Positions 38,036-46,895 are shown, numbered from the stretch's first letter. The stretch is 64,000 nucleotides of DNA from CAVOOW01 sp963697675 (GCA_963697675.1 CAVOOW010000010.1:186001-250000); one strand, 5' to 3'. Numbers and translations: made by a program. Notes: generated by a model not told the origin, from the letters alone.

Positions 38036-38049
38036 TTCCGGCGGCGGAA
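38036..38049. promoter_or_regulatory. dyad in the pobA/aldehyde dehydrogenase promoter region
   Basis: TTCCG-GCGG-CGGAA is a perfect inverted repeat with a 4-base spacer, central in the 127-bp divergent interval. IclR-type regulators such as PcaR/PobR bind comparable dyads near such genes, but no regulator gene is in this stretch. Confidence 0.4.
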
Positions 38050-38119
38050 CTGCCGGCAGTGTTGTTGACTGACCCCGAGAACGTCGGCCGAAGCCGCCGA
38101 TGTGTTGCCGGAGGTGTCT

Positions 38120-39603
38120 ATGTCGCTTCTCGACGGTGGTTCGCGTCGCTTCTCGACGGTGGTTCATGGCAGGGAAAGGTCTACTCCGGCGGCTGGATCG
38201 ATGGTTCGGCCGACCCCTATCCGGTCGTCTCTCCCTCGACAGGAGAACAGCTCGCGACGATGGGGCTGGCAACGCCGGCCGACGTCAGCCTGGCGGCCGC
38301 CCGGGCGCAGGAGGCGCAGCGGGCGTGGGCAGCGGCGCCCTACAACGAGCGGGCAGCGGTGCTCCGTCGCGCGGGCGACTTGTGGCACGCGAACGCGGAC
38401 GAGATCACCGGCTGGCTGATGCGCGAGACCGGGTCGATCGGTCCGTTCGGCGGGTTCCAGATCATGACGTCGGCGGAGGAGTGCTACGAGGCCGCGGCGC
38501 TCGCATCAGCCCCGTACGGCGAACTCCTTCGCTCCTCCATGCCGCGACTGAGCATGGCCCGCCGCCTGCCGGTGGGTGTGGTCGGCGTGATCGCGCCGTT
38601 CAACGTGCCGACCATCCTGTCCATCCGGGCCGTGGCACCCGCCCTGGCGCTCGGCAACGCCGTGATCCTCAAGCCGGACCCGCGCACCGCGGTGAGCGGC
38701 GGAGCGGTGCTCGTCGAGATCTTCGCCCAGGCCGGTCTGCCCGACGGGCTGCTGCACATGCTGCCCGGCGGCGCGGAGGTCGGCGAGGCGCTGGTGACCG
38801 AGCCGGCCGTGCGGGTGATCGCCTTCACCGGGTCGACCAAGGCCGGCCGCGCCGTCGGAGCCCTGGCTGCGCAGCACCTCAAGCGGGTCCATCTCGAGCT
38901 CGGTGGCAACTCGGCGTTGATCGTCCTCGACGACGTCGACGTCGAGGCCGCGTCCTCGGTCGGAGCGTGGGGATCGTTCGCCCACCAGGGCCAGGTCTGC
39001 ATGGCAGCCAGCCGGCACCTGGTGGAGTCGTCGATCGCCGACGACTACGTGTCCGCGCTCGCCGCGCGGGCCGACAAGCTGCCGGTCGGGGACCCGGTCT
39101 CCGGGCAGGTGGCTCTCGGGCCGGTCATCGATGCGGGTCAGCGCGACAAGATCCACGCGCTGGTGACCGGCAGCGTCGCCGCGGGCGCCCGGCTGGCCGC
39201 TGGTGGGACGTACGAGAACCTCTTCTACCGGCCGACCGTGCTGGCCGACGTGCCGCTCGACTCGGCGGCCTACACGGAGGAGGTCTTCGGCCCGGTCGCG
39301 CCGGTCACGCGGTTCACCTCCGTCGACGAGGCCATCAGGCTGGCGAACGACTCGCCCTACGGCCTGTCGCTGGGCATCCTGACCCGCGACGTGATGCGCG
39401 GGCTGGAGATCGCCGCGCAGATCCCGAGCGGACTGGTGCACATCAACGACCAGACGATCAACGACGAGGCGACGATCCCGTTCGGCGGGGTCGGAGACTC
39501 GGGCACCGGCACCCGGCAGGGCGGCGGGCAGGCCAACCTGGAGGCGTTCACCGACACCCAATGGGTGACGATCCGGGGGACGCTCCCGCAGTACCCGATG
39601 TAG
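38120..39603 (+). CDS. aldehyde dehydrogenase, benzaldehyde/vanillin type (start disrupted by 23-bp duplication)
   Basis: A perfect GGAGG site is followed at 38120 by ATG and the expected N-terminus MSLLDGGS, but a 23-bp direct duplication then shifts the frame. Deleting one copy yields MSLLDGGSWQGKVYSGGW, which joins the long main frame. That frame has PFNVPTILSIRAVAPALALGNAV, the glutamate motif LELGGNSALIVL, the catalytic cysteine in HQGQVCMAASRH, and EEVFGPVAPV. About 486 residues. Such enzymes oxidise benzaldehyde, vanillin or 4-hydroxybenzaldehyde; the divergent pob/pca genes fit that role. Translation could otherwise begin at a weaker in-frame site upstream. Confidence 0.86.
38123..38165. 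repeat. 23-bp tandem duplication at the aldehyde dehydrogenase start
   Basis: The 20 bases TCGCTTCTCGACGGTGGTTC occur at 38123-38142 and again at 38146-38165, separated by GCG. The unit is 23 nt, not a multiple of three, so it throws the gene out of frame directly after the start codon. Confidence 0.92.
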
Positions 39604-39623
39604 CGCCCCTCCCCCCTCATTTT

Positions 39624-39702
39624 TCAAAGTCGATCATGCACAACCTGGAGCGGGTACTCATCGCCGCAGGTCAGCGCCCCGGAAATCGGAATCGATCATG
39701 CA
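39624..39702 (+). repeat. 79-bp intergenic repeat, copy A
   Basis: A 79-bp unit begins TCAAAGTCGATCATGCA and ends AATCGATCATGCA, so ATCATGCA-containing ends are repeated directly inside it. The central CATCGCCGCAGGTCAG and the segment before the last CGGAATCGATCATGCA are shared with an inverted copy at 41025-41103. The 12-mer GTCGATCATGCA also occurs in the hairpin at 59389-59466. Confidence 0.8.
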
Positions 39703-39781
39703 GTAACCGACACGAGGCGCTCGCTCAGGGCGCAACAGTGTGTGGGAAGCCCTCGTGGCTGCGGTTCGTTCACTTGTTCAT

Positions 39782-40299
39782 ATGGCGACATGCATCACGT
39801 GCGGCACCCAGCTGCACCCAGAGCGGGCAGAGAAGTACAACTACTGCCTCGATGCGGCTTGCCAGGAGGCCAACGCCCAGGGCCTGACCATGGTCGCCGT
39901 GGGCGTGAACAAGTCGGCGGAACAGTACGAGATCCTTGACGAGCGAACGCGGCAGGCGATGGCGGAGGGGCGCTTTCACGACCAGCGCCGGGCATTGTTC
40001 GGCACCGCGTCGGCGTCGGCGTCGACGTCGGCCGACGGGGAGGCGCGTGCGACTGCCGAGGCGGCGGGTTCCGCGACCGCGGGCCCGCGTCCCCAGCCCT
40101 CTCGACGCCCCGCGGGCAGCCCGCTCGACGTCCCGCGGGGCAGCCCGCTCGACGTCCCTGGACGCAGAAGCAGCAGAAACTTGCGCTGATCTATCACGAG
40201 CAGGGAATGCGGCCGGACGAGATCGCAGCGAAGATCGGGCTCAGCCGCTACACGGTGACGCAGATCATCCTTGCGGCGAGGCCGGGTTCGCGCAGGTAG
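39782..40299 (+). CDS. conserved hypothetical zinc-ribbon and HTH protein (frameshifted)
   Basis: From ATG 39782 the N-terminus is a Cys-rich segment CITCGTQLHPERAEKYNYC followed by C in LDAACQ, a probable zinc ribbon. Then comes GLTMVAVGVNKSAEQY, a helical FHDQRRALFG region and a Ser/Ala/Pro-rich linker with two GSPLDVPR units. A frameshift just after the linker, near 40158, precedes a helix-turn-helix tail: KLALIYHEQGMRPDEIAAKI and GLSRYTVTQIILAARPG. About 172 residues restored. The arrangement resembles a widely conserved actinobacterial protein of unknown function; DNA binding is likely. Confidence 0.65.
40114..40158. repeat. 24-bp tandem repeat coding for GSPLDVPR
   Basis: GGGCAGCCCGCTCGACGTCC occurs at 40114 and 40138, a period of 24 nt; a weaker copy with a 22-nt offset begins near 40095. 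It lies in the linker of the zinc-ribbon/HTH gene and the frameshift follows immediately. Confidence 0.85.
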
Positions 40300-40329
40300 C
40301 TGCGCTCATTGCGGCTCGATGGCGCGGGC

Positions 40330-40953
40330 CTACTGCTCGACGGCGAGCCGTACGCCAAACCCGATGAGCACCGTGCCGGTCGCCCAGTCGAGCCGGCGCC
40401 GGATCATCGGGTCGCGCATCCACGAGGTGATGCGGCCGGCGAGGAACAGCAGGAGGGCGAAGTAGAGCGCGGTCTCGACGACGAAGATCGCGCCGAAGGC
40501 CAACGAGGCCCGACCGATGGGTTCGCCGGAGGGCACGAAGCCGGGCAGAAACGTCACGAAGAACACACCGACCTTCGGGTTGAGCAGGTCGGTGGCCAGA
40601 CCGGCGCTGTAGCCAGTGCCCAGCCACCGCCGCCGCGGTTGGCGGGTCTCAACGGTCAGCGGCGGCGGGTTCGCGCGCGTCCGCAGAGTCTGGATCCCGA
40701 GCCAGAGGAGATAGCACGCGCCCGCGACCCTCAGTGCCGTATAGGCGTCCTCGCTGGCGTGCAGGACCGCGGCCAGTCCGAACGCTGCCGCCGCGACCCA
40801 GACGGTCAACCCGGACAGGACGCCCACCACGGTGAGCGAGGCGGTCCGTCGGCCGCCGCGGATCAGGTTGCGCAGCACGACGAGCGTGTCCGGACCCGGC
40901 AGCAGAACGATCAAGGCGGCTGCCAGCGCGAAGGTGATCGACGCCGTGAGCAT
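40330..40953 (-). CDS. LysE/RhtB family exporter
   Basis: A 207-residue intact membrane protein with about six hydrophobic segments. It starts MLTASITFALAAALIVLLPG and shows the LysE-family PGPDTLVVLRNLIRGGRRTA and NPKVGVFFVTFLPGFV motifs. These export amino acids such as lysine, homoserine or threonine. It converges with the zinc-ribbon/HTH gene, and both lie between inverted copies of the 79-bp repeat. The substrate is unknown. Confidence 0.9.
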   Translation of the reverse strand: MLTASITFALAAALIVLLPGPDTLVVLRNLIRGGRRTASLTVVGVLSGLTVWVAAAAFGLAAVLHASEDAYTALRVAGACYLLWLGIQTLRTRANPPPLTVETRQPRRRWLGTGYSAGLATDLLNPKVGVFFVTFLPGFVPSGEPIGRASLAFGAIFVVETALYFALLLFLAGRITSWMRDPMIRRRLDWATGTVLIGFGVRLAVEQ

Positions 40954-41024
40954 GCGCCGATGGTCCCATCCGTGGCCTCGGATCGCGACGATGAATCATC
41001 CGGCGAAACGGACATTCCACTTAG

Positions 41025-41103
41025 TGCATGATCGATTCCGAATTTCAGGGTCCTGACCTGCGGCGATGCGACCGATGTCGGTTACTGCATGATCGACTTT
41101 GAA
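41025..41103 (-). repeat. 79-bp intergenic repeat, copy B (inverted)
   Basis: Read on the minus strand this begins TCAAAGTCGATCATGCA, includes CATCGCCGCAGGTCAG and ends GGAATCGATCATGCA, matching copy A at 39624-39702 in order and length with divergence in the middle third. An extra partial ACTTTGAAAGT follows at about 41120. It sits just past the end of the MetE-like gene. Confidence 0.8.
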
Positions 41104-41143
41104 GTGGGGGGGGTCGTGGACTTTGAAAGTGAGTGGGGCGGGG

Positions 41144-42265
41144 TCAGGGCCAGATGTCGGTGGCCACGTCGACGATGAGGGCCAGCTTGGCGACCTGCTC
41201 GTCGTAGGTCAGCACGTTGCCCTCGACCGTCGAGGAGAAGCCGCACTGCGGCGAGAGGCAGAGCTGCTCGAGCGGCACGTACTTCGCGGCCTCGTCGACG
41301 CGTCGCTTGAGGGTGTCCTTGTCCTCGAGCGCGCCCTTCTTGGTCGTGACGAGCCCTAGGACAACCATCTTCCCGGGTGGCACGAAGCGGAGCGGCTCGA
41401 ACCCACCCGAGCGCGCGTCGTCGTACTCCAGAAAGAACCCGTCCACGTCCAGCTGGGTGAACAGTGCCTCGGCCACGAAGTCGTAGCCACCCTCGGCCGC
41501 CCACGAGGACCGGAAGTTGCCCCGGCACATGTGTGTCGTGACGTTCAGACCCGCCGGGCGGTCGCGCAGCGCGGCGTTAATGTTGCGGATGTAGGTCTCG
41601 TGCTGGTGCTCGGCGTCTCCGCCCTGCGATGCGACCATCGCGCGCTGCGCGGGGTCGTTGAGGTAGGCGAGGCTGGTGTCGTCGAGCTGGAGGTAGGTGC
41701 AGCCGAGGGCGCCGAGGCGGCGCACCTGCTCGGCATAGGCATCGGTCAGGTCGGTCCAGAACGCGTCGAGATCCGGGTAGACCGTCGCGTCGATCGCGGC
41801 CCGGCCGCCGCGGTAGTGCAGCATGCTCGGCGACGGGATCGTCAGCTTCGGCGTCTGCCCGGCGGCGGCGTTGTCGCGGAGGAACGTGAACGCGTCCGCG
41901 AAGATGGTGTCGACCAGCGTGACGCGGTCGTGCACCTTCAGCGCCGCGGACTCGAAGTCGAGCTCACCGTCGGCATTCTTGAAGTGCACCATCAGTTTCT
42001 CGTCGGTCTTGGACACGCCGCCGAGCTGGTAGATGAAGTCCATGTGCCACGACGTGCGGCGGAACTCGCCGTCCGTGACCGTCTGCAGGCCGACATCTTC
42101 CTGCATTCGTACGACGTCGCGGACGCTCGCGTCCTCGACGGCCGTGAGGTCTTCCGCGCTCAGCTCGCCGCTAGCGTGCTGCGCGCGTGCTGCGAGCAAT
42201 GCCGGCGGACGCAGCAGGCTGCCCACGTGATCGGCCCGAAACGGCGGTGTCGTGCGGCGCGTCAT
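41144..42265 (-). CDS. cobalamin-independent methionine synthase-like protein (MetE C-terminal domain type)
   Basis: A 373-residue protein from ATG 42265, preceded by GGGAG. It is a single MetE catalytic barrel, like YxjG/YxjH of Bacillus, rather than the two-domain enzyme. Family marks are RADHVGSLLRP at the N-terminus, QLDDTSLAYL, the zinc ligands in THMCRGN and SPQCGFSS, and VVLGLVTTKKG. It may transfer a methyl group to homocysteine from a folate or another donor. No riboswitch is visible upstream; a methyltransferase gene ends 44 bp before it on the same strand. Confidence 0.87.
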   Translation of the reverse strand: MTRRTTPPFRADHVGSLLRPPALLAARAQHASGELSAEDLTAVEDASVRDVVRMQEDVGLQTVTDGEFRRTSWHMDFIYQLGGVSKTDEKLMVHFKNADGELDFESAALKVHDRVTLVDTIFADAFTFLRDNAAAGQTPKLTIPSPSMLHYRGGRAAIDATVYPDLDAFWTDLTDAYAEQVRRLGALGCTYLQLDDTSLAYLNDPAQRAMVASQGGDAEHQHETYIRNINAALRDRPAGLNVTTHMCRGNFRSSWAAEGGYDFVAEALFTQLDVDGFFLEYDDARSGGFEPLRFVPPGKMVVLGLVTTKKGALEDKDTLKRRVDEAAKYVPLEQLCLSPQCGFSSTVEGNVLTYDEQVAKLALIVDVATDIWP

Positions 42266-42308
42266 GTCATCTCCCGGTGTCCGTTGCGGGGTCCGGACCA
42301 ACACTGCC

Positions 42309-42947
42309 CTATGCGTGGTCGAGATCCTCGAGATCATTGCGATGCCCGTGGATGCTCACTGCGTAACCACCGCCGTCGTACTCGTCACCGGCCCACGTTG
42401 CCAGCCGGCGCACCAGCCTCAGCCCGGCGGCGGAGCACCAGGCGTCGTAGTCGGCGAGCGCCACCAGCCCGGCGGCAGGAGGCAGGTGTGCCCGGTCGAG
42501 CCCGAAGCCGGCGACCAGGAGACCCCCGACGGCAAGGTGCGCGGCCAGCCGGGCCACGACCTTCGGCTCCGCGCCCGGAGCCACGAGCGGCACCACGTTG
42601 CCCGCGGCCACGACGAGGTCGAACGGCTGCTGCCCCGCGGCGAGCAGGTCGACGTCGCCGAGGTCGGCCGCGACCCAGGTGAGCTGCGGCGCTCGTGCCC
42701 GGGCCACGGCGAGCATCGACTCGTCGAGGTCCACCCCCGCGCAGTCGTAACCGAGCTCGGCGAGGCGGATGGACACCCGGCCGGTGCCGCACCCTGCGTC
42801 GAGGACTCGAGCCGGCGGCGCGACCAGCGCCGCGCAGAACGACGCCTCGCCGTGCACGTCCTGGCCGGCTGCGGCAAGGCTGTCGAACCGTGCCGCGTAA
42901 CCGGCTGCATCGCCGCTGCCCAGAGCCTCGCTCCAGCGACTGCTCAT
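42309..42947 (-). CDS. class I SAM-dependent methyltransferase
   Basis: 212 residues from ATG 42947 behind GAAGGAGGT. The SAM motif is VLDAGCGTGRVSIRLAELG, followed by CAGVDLDESMLAVARARAP and DLVVAAGNVVPLV; the C-terminus ends HGHRNDLEDLDHA. The fold is clear, the substrate is not. It precedes the MetE-like gene on the same strand and could be co-transcribed. Intact. Confidence 0.85.
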   Translation of the reverse strand: MSSRWSEALGSGDAAGYAARFDSLAAAGQDVHGEASFCAALVAPPARVLDAGCGTGRVSIRLAELGYDCAGVDLDESMLAVARARAPQLTWVAADLGDVDLLAAGQQPFDLVVAAGNVVPLVAPGAEPKVVARLAAHLAVGGLLVAGFGLDRAHLPPAAGLVALADYDAWCSAAGLRLVRRLATWAGDEYDGGGYAVSIHGHRNDLEDLDHA

Positions 42948-43005
42948 TGCCGACCTCCTTCTCCAGTCGAGGGTACGAAGACGCCAACGAGGGCAGGATG
43001 GCGCC

Positions 43006-43506
43006 ATGATGCCTGACCTTCGACCGATGACCGATCCGCTTGCGATCTATCTCAACGACCACCTCGCGGGATCCAGCGCCGGGCTGGAGCTGTTCCGGCG
43101 GGCTGCCAGCAACGCCGAGGGCGAGCGCAGGAGCACGCTGCGGCGGTTGTCCAGGGAGGTCGAGCAGGACCGTAACGCGCTGCTCGACATCATGGCCCGG
43201 CTGGAGGTGCCTGTCCGCCACTACAAGGTCGCCGCGGGCTGGCTGGGCGAGAAGGTCGGCCGCTTCAAGCCCAATGGGCAGCTCGGCGGGCGTGCTCCGT
43301 TGAGCGCGCTGATCGAGGCCGAGGCGATGCTGCTCGGCGTACGCGGGAAGGCCGCCGGCTGGCAGGCGCTGCGGATCGTCGCCGACCACGACGACCGGCT
43401 ACTGGTCGACGAGCTGGACGCGCTCATCGCCCGCGCGGACAGCCAGTCGGAGGTCCTCGAGCAGATCAGGCGAGACGTGGCGGCGGAGGTGTTCGTGGCA
43501 GGGTGA
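43006..43506 (+). CDS. hypothetical helical protein
   Basis: Not recognised with certainty. 166 residues, almost entirely helical by composition, beginning PLAIYLNDHLAGSSAGLELF and containing LRRLSREVEQDRNALLDIM and LIEAEAMLLGVRGKAAGWQAL. The pattern resembles ferritin-like four-helix proteins of actinobacteria, but a full set of metal ligands is not evident. ATG 43006, 43009 and 43027 are possible starts. It precedes the PaaK-type ligase by 4 bp. Confidence 0.6.
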   Translation: MMPDLRPMTDPLAIYLNDHLAGSSAGLELFRRAASNAEGERRSTLRRLSREVEQDRNALLDIMARLEVPVRHYKVAAGWLGEKVGRFKPNGQLGGRAPLSALIEAEAMLLGVRGKAAGWQALRIVADHDDRLLVDELDALIARADSQSEVLEQIRRDVAAEVFVAG

Positions 43507-43510
43507 CACC

Positions 43511-44816
43511 GTGCAGGACCTGAGCCCGCGGGCCGGCGACCTCGAGCCGATCGAAACGGCCTCGCGCGACGAGCTGACCGCCCTGCAGCTCGAGCGGCTG
43601 CGGTGGACACTGCGACACGCGTACGACAACGTCGCCCACTACCGGAGTGCGTTCGACGCAACGGGCGTGCACCCTGACGACTGCCGCGAGCTGACCGACC
43701 TCGCCAAGTTCCCCTTCACCACCAAGGCAGATCTGCGCGACAACTACCCGTTCGGGATGTTCGCCGTCCCGCGCGAGCAGGTCTCGCGCATCCACGCCTC
43801 CTCGGGCACCACGGGCCGGCCGACAGTGGTCGGCTACACGTCGGGCGACGTGCAGACGTGGGCCGCGGTGATGGCCCGCTCCATCCGGGCGTCCGGCGGC
43901 CGGGCGGGAGACAAGGTGCACGTCGCCTACGGCTACGGCCTGTTCACCGGCGGGCTCGGGGCGCACTACGGAGCCGAGGCGCTGGGCTGCACCGTGATCC
44001 CCGTCTCGGGAGGCATGACAGAGCGACAGGTGATGCTGATCCGTGACTTCGAGCCGGACGTCATCATGGTCACGCCCTCGTACATGCTCGCCATCGTCGA
44101 CGAGATGCGGCGGCAGGGCGTCGACCCGCGCAGCAGCTCGCTCAAGGTCGGCATCTTCGGCGCGGAGCCGTGGACCAACGAGATGCGCCGGGAGATGGAG
44201 TCGACCCTCGACATGCACGCCGTCGACATCTACGGCCTGTCCGAGGTGATGGGGCCAGGAGTCTCCAACGAGTGCGTGGAGACCAAGGACGGGCTGCACA
44301 TCTGGGAGGACCACTTCTACCCGGAGGTCATCGACCCGGTCACCGAAGCGGTGCTGCCTCGAGGGTGAGAAGGGCGAACTCGTCTTCACCTCGCTGACCA
44401 AGGAGGCAATGCCGGTCATCCGCTATCGCACCCGCGACCTCACCCGCCTGCTGCCGGGCACGGCCCGGTCGATGCGGCGCATGGAGAAGGTCACGGGCCG
44501 CAGCGACGACATGATCATCCTGCGCGGCGTCAACCTGTTCCCGACCCAGATCGAGGAGCTGATCTTGCGGACGCCGGCGCTCTCCCCGCACTTCCAGTGC
44601 GTCCTGACCCGCGAGGGCCGGCTGGACGCGCTGACCGTGGCCGTGGAGCGACGGGCCGATGCCGAGGCCGGAGCAGCGCGGCAGGCCGGAGCCGAGCTGG
44701 CCAAGCTGGTGAAGAGCACCATCGGCGTCACCGTCTCGGTCGACGTCGTCGAGCCCGACGACATCGAGCGGTCGATGGGCAAGATGCGCCGGATCGTGGA
44801 CCGCCGCGAGGGCTGA
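43511..44816 (+). CDS. paaK: phenylacetate-CoA ligase family protein (frameshifted)
   Basis: An AMP-forming ligase. The first frame from GTG 43511 shows FPFTTKADLRDNYPFGMF, the ATP loop IHASSGTTGRPTVVGYT, and YGLSEVMGPGVSNECVETKDG. A one-base indel near 44362 creates a premature TGA at 44366-44368. The protein resumes EKGELVFTSLTKEAMPVIRYRTRD and SDDMIILRGVNLFPTQIEE, as expected for PaaK. About 434 residues restored. It converts phenylacetate to its CoA ester, but no other paa genes are in the window, so a related aromatic acid is also possible. Confidence 0.85.
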
Positions 44817-44828
44817 CGCAGATTGGGC

Positions 44829-44859
44829 TTGACCTGGAGTCCACTCCAGGTTGCAGGCT
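44829..44859 (+). promoter_or_regulatory. MerR-type promoter with operator palindrome
   Basis: CCTGGAGT-CC-ACTCCAGG is a perfect 18-bp palindrome at 44833-44850. A TTGACC -35 box overlaps its left edge and a weak CAGGCT -10 lies at a 19-bp spacing. An operator in an over-long spacer is the classic MerR-family arrangement. It drives the MerR gene at 44929. Confidence 0.65.
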
Positions 44860-44928
44860 TGTTCGCATGACATTGCCCAACATCCCGCCAGCCGACGCCG
44901 AAGCCAGCGAGAAGCCAGTGCCGACGCC

Positions 44929-45318
44929 GTGAGCATCGGTGAAGCCTCGCGGCAGTCCGGGCTGTCCGTGGACACGCTCCGCTACTACGACCGTGAGGGG
45001 CTCCTCGGCGACCTGCCGCGCGACGCCGGGGGTCGGCGACTCTTCGACGTCGACATGCTCGGCCTGCTCGATGTGCTGGTCGCGCTCCGTCGCACGGGGA
45101 TGCCCATCGAGCAGGTGCGCGAGTTCAGCGCACACGCTCGCAGCGGTGTCGATGCAACCCGAGCGGGGCGGCTCGCGCTGCTGCGTGAGCACCGGACGCG
45201 CGTGCACGCCGACCTGGCGCAGCTGAACGCGGACCTCGAGCTCATCGACTGGAAGATCGCGGCCTACCAGGCCGCGGAGGACGGGCAAGACCCACCACCC
45301 CGAAAGGACAACGCATGA
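44929..45318 (+). CDS. MerR-family transcriptional regulator
   Basis: 129 residues from GTG 44929. The winged HTH is SIGEASRQSGLSVDTLRYYDREGLL, followed by RRLFDVDMLGLLDVLVALRRTGMPIEQVREF and a helical dimerisation region (HRTRVHADLAQLNADLELIDWKI). There is no clear metal-binding cysteine set, so it is unlikely to be a metal sensor. It overlaps the aldo-keto reductase start by ATGA and has a well-formed MerR operator upstream, so it probably activates its own two-gene operon. Confidence 0.88.
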   Translation: MSIGEASRQSGLSVDTLRYYDREGLLGDLPRDAGGRRLFDVDMLGLLDVLVALRRTGMPIEQVREFSAHARSGVDATRAGRLALLREHRTRVHADLAQLNADLELIDWKIAAYQAAEDGQDPPPRKDNA

Positions 45319-46361
45319 CCTCGACGAACACCACGACGACCAGCCGCACGAGGGAAACGTGGACCGGTCGCCGCCAGCTCGGCGTCCGCGGACCCGAGAC
45401 CAGCGCGCTGGGCATCGGCACGTGGGCGATCGGCGGGCCGTGGGACTTTGACGGTCGCCCGGCCGGCTGGGGAGACGTCGACGACGCCACCAGCATCCGG
45501 GCGCTGCACGTGGCAGTTCACGGCGGTGTGCGCCTGTTCGACACCGCTGACTGCTATGGCGCCGGGCACAGCGAGCGGGTTTTGGGGCGGGCCCTCGAGC
45601 AGTTGCCCGCCTCCGTTCGCGACGAGATCCTGGTCGCCACCAAGTTCGGCAACGTGACCGACGAGAAGACCCGCAGCGGCGGCGGCAAGGACGTTTCGCC
45701 CGAGTACATCCGGCGCGCCTGCCAGGCGAGCCTTCGCCGGCTCAAGACCGAGACCATCGACGTCTACCAGCTCCACGACGGTGCGTCGTCCACGACCGAG
45801 GCCGAGGCGGTCATTGCGACGCTCGAGGGCCTGGTCGACGACGGTCTGATCCGCTGGTACGGCACGAGCGTCGACGCGGTCGAGGTCATTGATGCGTTCG
45901 CCCGAGCACCGCACTCGGTGACCGTCCAGACCCAGGCGAACGTCTTCGGCCGCACGGATGCCGTGCTCGCAGCCGGGCAGCGCGGTGGCCTCGCCGTGCT
46001 GGCGCGCTCACCCCTGGCGATGGGGCTGCTTGCCGGGACCTACGACCTGGAACGGCGCCCAGCGGCCGGTGACGTACGCCTCGTTGCTCCTTGGTGGGAC
46101 TACTTCGACGAGGACATGATGCCGGTCTGGCTGGATCGGCTTGCCACGGTCCGTGGGCTGCTGAGCACCGACGGCGGATCGCTCGTCCAGGGCTCGCTGC
46201 GCTATCTCTGGGGGCTCGACGATCTGCTCATTCCGATCCCAGGCGTGCGAACGCCCGCGCAGGCCGTTGAGAACGTCGGCGCTCTTGCCCTGGGGCCGCT
46301 GCCCCACGATGTCGTGCAGGAGGTTGACCGGCTGCTCGCCGACTCGCCCGAACGCCGTTGA
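45315..46361 (+). CDS. aldo/keto reductase
   Basis: A 348-residue intact NADPH-dependent reductase of the TIM-barrel AKR family. Motifs are LGIGTWAIGGPWDF, the catalytic LFDTADCYGAGHSERVLG, DEILVATKFGN, IDVYQLHDGASS and IPIPGVRTPAQAVENVGAL for the coenzyme. MerR-controlled AKRs often reduce toxic aldehydes or quinones; the actual substrate is unknown. Coupled translationally to the MerR gene. Confidence 0.92.
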   Translation: MTSTNTTTTSRTRETWTGRRQLGVRGPETSALGIGTWAIGGPWDFDGRPAGWGDVDDATSIRALHVAVHGGVRLFDTADCYGAGHSERVLGRALEQLPASVRDEILVATKFGNVTDEKTRSGGGKDVSPEYIRRACQASLRRLKTETIDVYQLHDGASSTTEAEAVIATLEGLVDDGLIRWYGTSVDAVEVIDAFARAPHSVTVQTQANVFGRTDAVLAAGQRGGLAVLARSPLAMGLLAGTYDLERRPAAGDVRLVAPWWDYFDEDMMPVWLDRLATVRGLLSTDGGSLVQGSLRYLWGLDDLLIPIPGVRTPAQAVENVGALALGPLPHDVVQEVDRLLADSPERR

Positions 46362-46396
46362 GCCCGTCTGAGGTCGCTGGGTGACAGAGTGTCCCC

Positions 46397-46855
46397 ATGC
46401 GTGTCTCAGCTCGGGTGGACTATGCCGTACGCGCCCTCGTGCAACTGGCTGCCGACGATTCGACGATTCCGATCAAGGCCGAGCACCTTGCCACGTCGCA
46501 ACAGATCCCGCCGAAGTTCCTGCTCGAGATCCTCCGGCAGCTCAAGCAGAAGAAGCTCCTGGTCAGCCGTCGGGGTCCGGAGGGCGGCTACGTGCTGGCG
46601 CGCCCGGCGGCCGAGATCTCCATCGCCGACGTGATCCGTGCGGTCGAGGGACCCCTGGCCACGGTCCGCGACGTCAGCCCGGCGCAGCTCACATACGAAG
46701 GCCCGACCGAGAGCCTCATGACCGTCTGGGTCGCGGTACGGGGCAGCCTGCGCCAGGTGCTCGAGACAGTCAGCCTGGAAGACGTACGTACGGGGCGGCT
46801 GCCGCGCCACGTCGTCACGACCGCGGACAAGTACGGCGTCGACGAGCGGCCCTGA
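46397..46855 (+). CDS. Rrf2-family transcriptional regulator
   Basis: 152 residues. The N-terminus RVSARVDYAVRALVQLA and the wing IPPKFLLEILRQLKQKKLLVSRRGPEGGYVLARP are typical of Rrf2. The three cysteines that hold the iron-sulfur cluster of IscR/NsrR are absent, placing it nearer to CymR, a cysteine-metabolism regulator. It lies 1 kb from the sulfate transporter operon on the opposite strand, which makes sulfur control plausible but unproven. Confidence 0.85.
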   Translation: MRVSARVDYAVRALVQLAADDSTIPIKAEHLATSQQIPPKFLLEILRQLKQKKLLVSRRGPEGGYVLARPAAEISIADVIRAVEGPLATVRDVSPAQLTYEGPTESLMTVWVAVRGSLRQVLETVSLEDVRTGRLPRHVVTTADKYGVDERP

Positions 46856-46895
46856 CGGCGGTTGCCTTCTGGCCCGCGCCCTGCTGGCCCGCGCC

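Noticed and set aside
39624..41103. Composite transposon bounded by inverted repeats
   Set aside because: No transposase, no target-site duplication, and the same motif occurs as a hairpin at 59389, so a dispersed repeat family is more likely.
42266..42308. Riboswitch before the MetE-like gene
   Set aside because: Only 43 bp separate it from the upstream gene and no S-box or cobalamin core is present.
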